From the NCBI GenBank assembly GCA_934255105.1, contig CAKQNH010000403.1, positions 1 to 5,331 on the forward strand: DNA of 5,331 nt, given 5' to 3'. This DNA is from an uncultured Pirellulaceae bacterium (GTDB lineage Bacteria; Planctomycetota; Planctomycetia; Pirellulales; Pirellulaceae). Positions 1 through 4,487 of this stretch are shown piece by piece. A program made the position numbers and the translations under genes. The stretch's first letter is position 1; each line of letters opens with the position of its first letter. The notes below the pieces were generated by a model, which was not told the DNA's origin, ran no database searches, and worked only from the letters and a program-made list of their open reading frames with translations.

Positions 1-176
1 AGGCTGCGCTGAGTCACGAACTCCGCAAAATCCTCTTCGAGCTCCATTAGTTGCACATCCATCCAGTCGTCGAGAAGTGCGACTTGCGCGGGCGGGATCT
101 TCTCTTGCAACCAATCCCAATTTGGATTTGTTTCTTCTTTAGAGTTCGCACCGGAGGAGTCGTTTGTGCCAATCAT
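1..176 (-). CDS. Small acidic protein of unknown function, N-terminal part only
   Basis: An open frame on the minus strand begins with ATG at 176-174 and stays open to the left edge, giving 58 visible residues; the rest lies outside the window. The start is supported by a GAGG ribosome binding site (complement of 184-187) seven bases upstream. The protein opens with a polar, Ser/Asn-rich stretch (MIGTNDSSGANSKEE), followed by an amphipathic, acidic and aromatic part with WDWLQEKI, LLDDWMDVQL and ELEEDFAEFVTQRS. There is no signal peptide or membrane segment in the visible part, so it is probably cytoplasmic. The W..VQL.ELE..F..FVT.RS pattern reminds me of small conserved planctomycete hypothetical proteins, but I cannot name a family or function. 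It is transcribed divergently from the signalling cluster, so any shared control would lie in the intergenic region at 177-653. Confidence 0.6.
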   Translation of the reverse strand, partial: MIGTNDSSGANSKEETNPNWDWLQEKIPPAQVALLDDWMDVQLMELEEDFAEFVTQRS

Positions 177-530
177 GATCGGGCCTCGGAGTGTGTGATG
201 GGCCTGTGAGTGTTCGATAGGACTCAGTTAACCACCTGTTGAAATTAGGCTTCCTACAACATTAGACGTTTAAGATCGCAAGAAGTTCACAGCAGTATTG
301 GTGCCAAACCTGAAAAAAACATCCGAAGATCTATCTAAAGCCATAGCCCATAGAGCTTTAACCACTGCTGGAAAAAATCCGACCAACTGTAGCAATGCTG
401 CCAAAATGCACGTTTCGACATCGCCTGAGGTTTTTCAGCACGATTTTCAGCCAGTTTGTCAATATTCGTCAGGCGGCAGCGAACTATGGCATATGGACAG
501 CAAAGCTTCACAGGAAGCAGGGTGCCAGTT

Positions 531-562
531 GTAACTCGACTTAGTTACTAGACTTGGGAAGC
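531..562. repeat. Short palindromic element sharing motifs with the 2149-2212 hairpin
   Basis: GTAACT (531-536) and AGTTAC (543-548) form a 6-bp inverted repeat around CGACTT. It runs straight into CTAGACTTGGGAAGC (548-562), which matches 14 of 15 bases of CTAGACTTTGGAAGC at 2162-2176. The CGACTT..GTTAC part also resembles the right arm of the 2149-2212 hairpin. Both copies are intergenic and lie upstream of a gene on the plus strand. A single 15-base near-match in 5 kb can arise by chance, so this is a tentative call of a decayed dispersed repeat. Confidence 0.3.
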
Positions 563-641
563 TGGACCAGGCACGATCAACAATTAGGCGGGTTGTTTCG
601 AGGAAGTGAAACAATCTGCTCAGTTAATGGCCCGTTGGGCC

Positions 642-647
642 GGAGGA
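642..647 (+). promoter_or_regulatory. Strong ribosome binding site that fixes the start at 654
   Basis: GGAGGA at 642-647 is followed by a six-base spacer (AGAAAA) and the ATG at 654-656. The in-frame upstream GTG at 606 has only a GAGGAA that almost touches it, which is too close to serve well. This site therefore favours the shorter protein that begins MFKKLAMVG. Confidence 0.75.
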
Positions 648-653
648 AGAAAA

Positions 654-1469
654 ATGTTTAAGAAATTAGCGATGGTTGGAATCCTAGGTTCCCTGGGAGC
701 GGTAACTATCCTCGGGACGGGTGCCTGGAGCTATGTCAAAACAGGTGCCCACACCGCCAGCCAATCGATGCGCGACAGCGTCCCCATCGAATGGGAGATC
801 AAGCGTGCTCGCGACATGATCTCCGATCTAAAGCCGGAAATCCAGCGAAATGCGGAGATTGTGGCCCGCGAGGAGGTCGCCGTTAAACGGCTCAACCAAG
901 AGATCGACAATAAAGAAACGCTGTTGTCCAAAGGTCGCAACGATATCATGCGGCTCAAGGGCGACCTGGAGAGCGCCAGCCGAACTGGCCCCGTGCACTT
1001 CACTTACGCAGGGCGCAAATATAGCGAGTCCCAGGTCCGTGAAGATTTGTCCAACCGCTTCAAACAGTTCCAAGTTCACGAGCAAACTACGGAGAAACTA
1101 AAGAATGTTCTCACGGCCCGCGAACGCAATCTCGATGCGTCGCGCCGCAAGCTGGAGGGCATGTTAGCAGCCAAACGCGAACTCGAGGTCGAGATTGAAA
1201 ACATCCAAGCTCGCCTAACCCTAGTAGAAGTTGCTCAAACCACCTCCGCAGTCGCACTGGACGACAGTCGCTTGAGCAGCACCAGAAAACTGCTTGACCA
1301 GATCGCCACGCGTATCGATGTCGCCGAGCGTATGATTGCCAGCGAGGGGGCTCTGCAAGGAGCCATCGATTTGGACGAAACCACGTCGCCCGAACTGATC
1401 GATCAGATCAGCGACTACTTTGGTGACGGTCGCGCGGAAGTCGAAAACCTAGTCAGCGCTGGTCGATAG
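654..1469 (+). CDS. Membrane-anchored coiled-coil protein, planctomycete-type, unknown function
   Basis: A 271-residue protein starts at the ATG with the strong GGAGGA site; the open frame extends upstream to a GTG at 606, which would add 16 residues before MFKK. Residues 1-4 are basic and 5-24 are hydrophobic (LAMVGILGSLGAVTILG), which fits an uncleaved signal anchor or signal peptide with the bulk exported. About 45-110 and 130-195 are charged and heptad-like, indicating two long coiled-coil helices. Between them lies a short VHFTYAGRKYSE segment that could be a beta-hairpin turn. A third helix (205-232) and an acidic tail with ELIDQISDYF follow. I recognise the overall pattern (DSVPIEWEI.RAR.MI.DL.PEI, KLEGMLAAKRELEVEIEN, VEVAQTTS) as a family seen in planctomycetes, from memory only. 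No enzymatic motif is visible; a structural or scaffold role is likely. It is the first gene of the cluster, 31 bases before the FHA-like gene. Confidence 0.85.
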   Translation: MFKKLAMVGILGSLGAVTILGTGAWSYVKTGAHTASQSMRDSVPIEWEIKRARDMISDLKPEIQRNAEIVAREEVAVKRLNQEIDNKETLLSKGRNDIMRLKGDLESASRTGPVHFTYAGRKYSESQVREDLSNRFKQFQVHEQTTEKLKNVLTARERNLDASRRKLEGMLAAKRELEVEIENIQARLTLVEVAQTTSAVALDDSRLSSTRKLLDQIATRIDVAERMIASEGALQGAIDLDETTSPELIDQISDYFGDGRAEVENLVSAGR

Positions 1470-1500
1470 GTCCCTAGCTCTGGTACGATGGAGTCTTTCC

Positions 1501-2136
1501 ATGGCTACGATAATGACTCATAGCAATCGCAACGTGACTGCCCCAATCGCCCGCCGTCGGATCCTGTGGGTCGACGGCGTGGGGGGCTATCTACTGGTCG
1601 ATCGCGACGAGGTTTCAATAGGGCAAGCCATCGTGGATAGCTCTGCGGATATTGGCATTGTGGGAGACCTGCGCCGACGAGCGGGCGCTGTGCTTCGCTC
1701 GGGTGGAGACTATCTCCTACAGCCGCTCCAGTCCACACAGCTCAATGGCCAGGCGGTCGAGCGAGCTCAACTGCTTAAACACGATGACCGGATTCAGTTT
1801 GGCGATCGCGTGCAACTGCGCTTTACTCAGCCTCACCCGTTGAGCGCGACCGCTCGCTTAGACCTAATAGGGCCGGGAAGATTTGAACCCTATGTAGACG
1901 CAGTTTTATTGTTGGCCGAATCGTGTTTGATCGGGCCGCAAGCGGGCTGCCATGTGCATTGTCCACACTGGTCTGAGGCACACCAAGCTCCCTTGGCTTT
2001 GGTTCGTCGACAACGCGACTGGTTCTTCAATGCGCGCGAAGAAGTGCTCGTCCACGGCCTGCCGCAACGCGGGCTAATTCCGGTAACGACCGGATTGCGC
2101 CTGCACGGAGCCGATTTTTCGCTAAGTATCGAATAA
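1501..2136 (+). CDS. FHA-like protein with two FHA-type folds, first one degenerate
   Basis: A 211-residue cytoplasmic protein starts at the ATG 1501, preceded by GGAG (1490-1493) with a seven-base spacer. Residues about 21-110 follow the forkhead-associated beta-sandwich pattern: WVDGVGGYLLVDRDEVSIGQA, then ADIGIVGDLRRRAGAVLRS, then LNG (81-83) and LKHDDRIQFGDRVQLRF. FHA domains bind phosphothreonine through a GR, an S..H and an N; here GR has become GQ (41-42) and the S-R-R-H segment reads R-R-R-A (58-61), while only the LNG turn is kept. Phosphopeptide binding by this half is therefore doubtful. Residues about 133-211 (AVLLLAESCLIGPQAG ... LRLHGADFSLSI) retrace the same strand order and look like a second, more diverged FHA-type fold. 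No membrane segment is present. Its position before a serine/threonine kinase gene fits the usual pairing of FHA proteins with such kinases. Confidence 0.82.
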   Translation: MATIMTHSNRNVTAPIARRRILWVDGVGGYLLVDRDEVSIGQAIVDSSADIGIVGDLRRRAGAVLRSGGDYLLQPLQSTQLNGQAVERAQLLKHDDRIQFGDRVQLRFTQPHPLSATARLDLIGPGRFEPYVDAVLLLAESCLIGPQAGCHVHCPHWSEAHQAPLALVRRQRDWFFNAREEVLVHGLPQRGLIPVTTGLRLHGADFSLSIE

Positions 2137-2148
2137 AAATACGCTGCC

Positions 2149-2212
2149 GTAGCCGAAGTCGCTAGACTTTGGAAGCCGTTTGGCAAACCCAGAACCTAGC
2201 GACTTCGGTTAC
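2149..2212. repeat. 17-bp inverted repeat (hairpin) between the FHA-like and kinase genes
   Basis: GTAGCCGAAGTCGCTAG (2149-2165) pairs with CTAGCGACTTCGGTTAC (2196-2212) across a 30-base loop. The single mismatch (G2152 against T2209) becomes a G-U pair in plus-strand RNA, so a transcript would form an uninterrupted 17-bp stem. The loop contains a smaller palindrome, GTTTG-G-CAAAC. No T-run follows the right arm, so it is not a standard intrinsic terminator. It lies 12 bases after the stop of the FHA-like gene and 26 bases before the kinase ATG. It may be a dispersed REP-like element, an RNA processing or stability element, or both. Confidence 0.8.
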
Positions 2213-2238
2213 CTACAATGACGATTGAGTAACAGACT

Positions 2239-4485
2239 ATGCTAAACCTGCTGCCCCGAAACAAAGCTCGCGATCAATCGCCCGCTCGTGTGCCAGCCGG
2301 AGAACCTTCGCAGCCGGTGCAAGCAATCCACCGCGCTACCGCAGCCACATCCCGCGCAAGTGGCGGGCCAGTTCAGGGACAAGCCATGAAATTCAAATTT
2401 GGAAATGGCGATCAACCACTTGCCGGCTTCACAATCAAACGCGGCGTGGGCATCGGCGGCTTTGGCGATGTCTATTTCGCCGTCAATGACGCCGGTAAGG
2501 AAGTGGCGCTCAAGCAAATCCAGCGCAATTTGGAGGTGGAGATCCGCGGCGTTCGCCAGTGTTTGAACCTCAAGCATCCCAATCTAATCGGCCTGTACGA
2601 CATTAGATTCGACGCGGCCCAACAGGGCTGGATCGTGATGGAGTACGTCTCTGGGCCCAGCTTGCGCGATGTCATCGAAGCGCATCCGCAAGGCATGCCA
2701 ACGGCCGAACTTAAGCGCTGGTTTGGTCAACTTGCTGCTGGCGTAGCCTACCTGCACGACCATGGGATCGTACATCGCGATTTGAAGCCAGCCAACATTT
2801 TTGAAGACTCGGGGATCGTCAAAATCGGCGATTATGGTCTGTCGAAATTCATCTCTTGCTCACGCCGGGGCGGTCAGACCGAGAGTGTCGGCACGTTTCA
2901 CTACATGGCCCCCGAGATCGGCAAAGGGGAGTACGGCAAGGAGATCGACATCTATGCGATGGGCATCATCCTATTTGAACTGGCGACGGGCACCGTCCCC
3001 TTCGATGGCGAGAGCAGCCAAGAGATCATCATGAAGCACCTCACGGCCGACCCCGACTTGTCGATCGTCGCCACACCGCTGCGCGAGGTGATTGGTAGAG
3101 CCCTGACCAAGAATCCCGCCAATCGATATCACGACGTGCGAGCCATGCTTCAGCCACTGGGTCTACAGATCGACCAACATTATGTGGTGGTTCCTGCTGA
3201 CACAAATACTCCGCCCGTCGTAACACAACCTCAAGCATTTGAGCACCGAGCCCATGATGCTGGAGCGGATCCCAATCGTCGAGATCAAGCGCACCGCAAG
3301 GCAGCGGGTGCTCCGATGCCCGCTGCGACGTACGACTATCAAGAGCCCATCGCTAAAAAGGTCCGTGAAAGTTGGGCGCAGTTGAATGACTGGTGGCTTC
3401 ACCTTGACATAAAGCCCGGCCTCAAAACGGTCATCTTGGTGGTTGCCATCATTTTCCTGGCTACGAATTCTGGCGTTCTGCTGGGGCTGCTGATACCGGC
3501 ACTGATGTTGTATGTCCCCTACTACGCCGTGTGGTGGATTACTCGGGGGCCTACACACGGCACCGGACGCAACGCTCCGCTCGCCGACCGATCCAGCCGT
3601 CGACCCGAAAAACATTCGCGATGCGGAAAACACCGTCGATTCAAACAGCATTCTGAACGCGAAAGGCACGCAGCCACGGCCTGGCGATCGGCGTCCGTGC
3701 AGGCAGGATCTCAGCAACCATTCGCGCACACAGCCCAGCCGCAACCCCTGGGCAGGGGCGACGTGCCACCAATCGTTCAGCGGCCCAAAGTGGCGCGACC
3801 GATGAGCGCCAAACAGTGGCGGTTGGCTCAGCGAATACAGTTGTCGCAGTGCTCGCGCCGTCAAATCTGGAGCGAGGTGACGGGCAGTTGGCTGGGGGCG
3901 GCCTGTGTTGTCGCTGTGTCAAGCGCGTTGGCTGGACTGTTTCAGATCGGTACTGGGCATCCATTTCAGCCGCTGGTCGTCGGCACGATTTGGGCTGGCC
4001 TAGTCGCTTTGAGCATCGCCTGGGTATCTATCGCGCTGGGCAAAAGTTGGCAGCGCGAGCAAGGGGACTGGGCGACTCGGGCTTTTATGCAACTGAGCTG
4101 TGGTTTTGTCATTGGTGCACTGGCTTATGGTCTGGACCAATTCCTGATGGTTCCGTGGGACAGCTTGGTGCGCGAGCCCATGAGCGAAACCGCCATCCAT
4201 CGCTGGCAGGGTTTTTTCGGTCCGGTGGGCCAACCACTGCTACCTGCCTACCTGGCTTTCTTCCCGCTGCTGTTGGGCATGGTGCAGTGGTGGAAGCAGG
4301 TCGACCCTCTACGTCGCGCCAGGCTGAGCTTCCTAGCGGTCATCTGGAGCGTGGTGGCGGCCAGCTTAATCCACCTGCTAATCCCTTTTCCGCAGCCCTG
4401 GGGCGCCTGGATCGCTGCCGGCGCGTCGCTGGCCATCCAGCTTTCTAGTCCATGGGTCAACCCATCCGCCGACGAGCGACACTAG
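2239..4485 (+). CDS. Serine/threonine protein kinase with multi-pass membrane C-terminal domain
   Basis: A 748-residue Hanks-type kinase that transfers phosphate from ATP to Ser/Thr of unknown targets. Residues 1-49 are a polar, low-complexity leader. The kinase domain spans about 64-305: Gly loop GVGIGGFGDV (69-78), VALK with K92, VHRDLKPANIF with D181, K183 and N186, DYG (198-200) in place of DFG, APE (224-226), DIYAMG (237-242) and R296. The catalytic residues are intact, so activity is expected; the helix-C glutamate is not in its usual position. One or two membrane segments follow (about 396-434), then a basic linker (435-545), then about six hydrophobic helices (551-570, 577-600, 617-637, 666-687, 695-715, 720-738). 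The kinase should face the cytoplasm. The ATG 2239 has only a weak GAG upstream; ATG 2386 (M50, directly before KFKFGNGD) has AGGGA at six bases and is a credible alternative. The linker may contain a compensated frameshift. The next gene starts two bases after the stop. Confidence 0.9.
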   Translation: MLNLLPRNKARDQSPARVPAGEPSQPVQAIHRATAATSRASGGPVQGQAMKFKFGNGDQPLAGFTIKRGVGIGGFGDVYFAVNDAGKEVALKQIQRNLEVEIRGVRQCLNLKHPNLIGLYDIRFDAAQQGWIVMEYVSGPSLRDVIEAHPQGMPTAELKRWFGQLAAGVAYLHDHGIVHRDLKPANIFEDSGIVKIGDYGLSKFISCSRRGGQTESVGTFHYMAPEIGKGEYGKEIDIYAMGIILFELATGTVPFDGESSQEIIMKHLTADPDLSIVATPLREVIGRALTKNPANRYHDVRAMLQPLGLQIDQHYVVVPADTNTPPVVTQPQAFEHRAHDAGADPNRRDQAHRKAAGAPMPAATYDYQEPIAKKVRESWAQLNDWWLHLDIKPGLKTVILVVAIIFLATNSGVLLGLLIPALMLYVPYYAVWWITRGPTHGTGRNAPLADRSSRRPEKHSRCGKHRRFKQHSERERHAATAWRSASVQAGSQQPFAHTAQPQPLGRGDVPPIVQRPKVARPMSAKQWRLAQRIQLSQCSRRQIWSEVTGSWLGAACVVAVSSALAGLFQIGTGHPFQPLVVGTIWAGLVALSIAWVSIALGKSWQREQGDWATRAFMQLSCGFVIGALAYGLDQFLMVPWDSLVREPMSETAIHRWQGFFGPVGQPLLPAYLAFFPLLLGMVQWWKQVDPLRRARLSFLAVIWSVVAASLIHLLIPFPQPWGAWIAAGASLAIQLSSPWVNPSADERH
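2375..2379 (+). promoter_or_regulatory. Possible ribosome binding site for an internal kinase start at 2386
   Basis: AGGGA lies six bases before an in-frame ATG (2386-2388) that begins MKFKFGNGD, shortly before the kinase glycine loop. The ATG at 2239 has a weaker site (GAG ten bases upstream), and the 49 residues between the two starts are low-complexity. A shorter kinase product from 2386 is therefore possible. Confidence 0.35.
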
Positions 4486-4487
4486 CT

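Larger units (their letters stand above)
177..653. other. Divergent intergenic region without a convincing gene
   Basis: This stretch separates the minus-strand gene from the plus-strand cluster and should hold the promoters for both. It is visibly more AT-rich than the coding DNA around it. The only open frame of any length (298-534, plus) would start with TTG, has no ribosome binding site and resembles nothing I recognise, so I do not call it. I see no tRNA, no terminator with a T-run and no convincing paired -35/-10 promoter. The one local structure is a short repeat-like element at 531-562, described separately. A GTG at 606 is in frame with the downstream gene, but the preferred start is the ATG at 654. 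Confidence 0.6.

Noticed and set aside
298..534. A 78-codon plus-strand open frame in the long intergenic region
   Set aside because: It begins with TTG, lacks a ribosome binding site, has no recognisable motif and lies in AT-rich intergenic DNA where such a frame can occur by chance.
2149..2212. Hairpin read as a Rho-independent terminator
   Set aside because: The right arm is followed by CTACAATGACG, without a T-run, and the 30-base loop is long for an intrinsic terminator.
2214..2219. TACAAT as a possible -10 box before the kinase gene
   Set aside because: No -35-like hexamer lies 16-18 bases upstream, and the implied leader would be only about a dozen bases.
3163..3864. A 233-codon minus-strand open frame opposite the kinase linker
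   Set aside because: It is antisense to a well-supported gene, is rich in Arg, Ser and Cys and shows no domain. Its length reflects the stop-poor composition of the opposite strand.
3816..4448. A 210-codon plus-strand open frame overlapping the kinase C-terminal region
   Set aside because: The kinase frame over the same bases encodes a regular series of hydrophobic helices with natural composition, whereas this frame gives a Gly/Arg/Cys-rich product typical of an off-frame shadow.
4452..4465. ATGGGT-CA-ACCCAT palindrome near the end of the kinase gene
   Set aside because: It is a single short palindrome within codons for the protein's C-terminus, with no second copy seen nearby; this is expected by chance in several kilobases.
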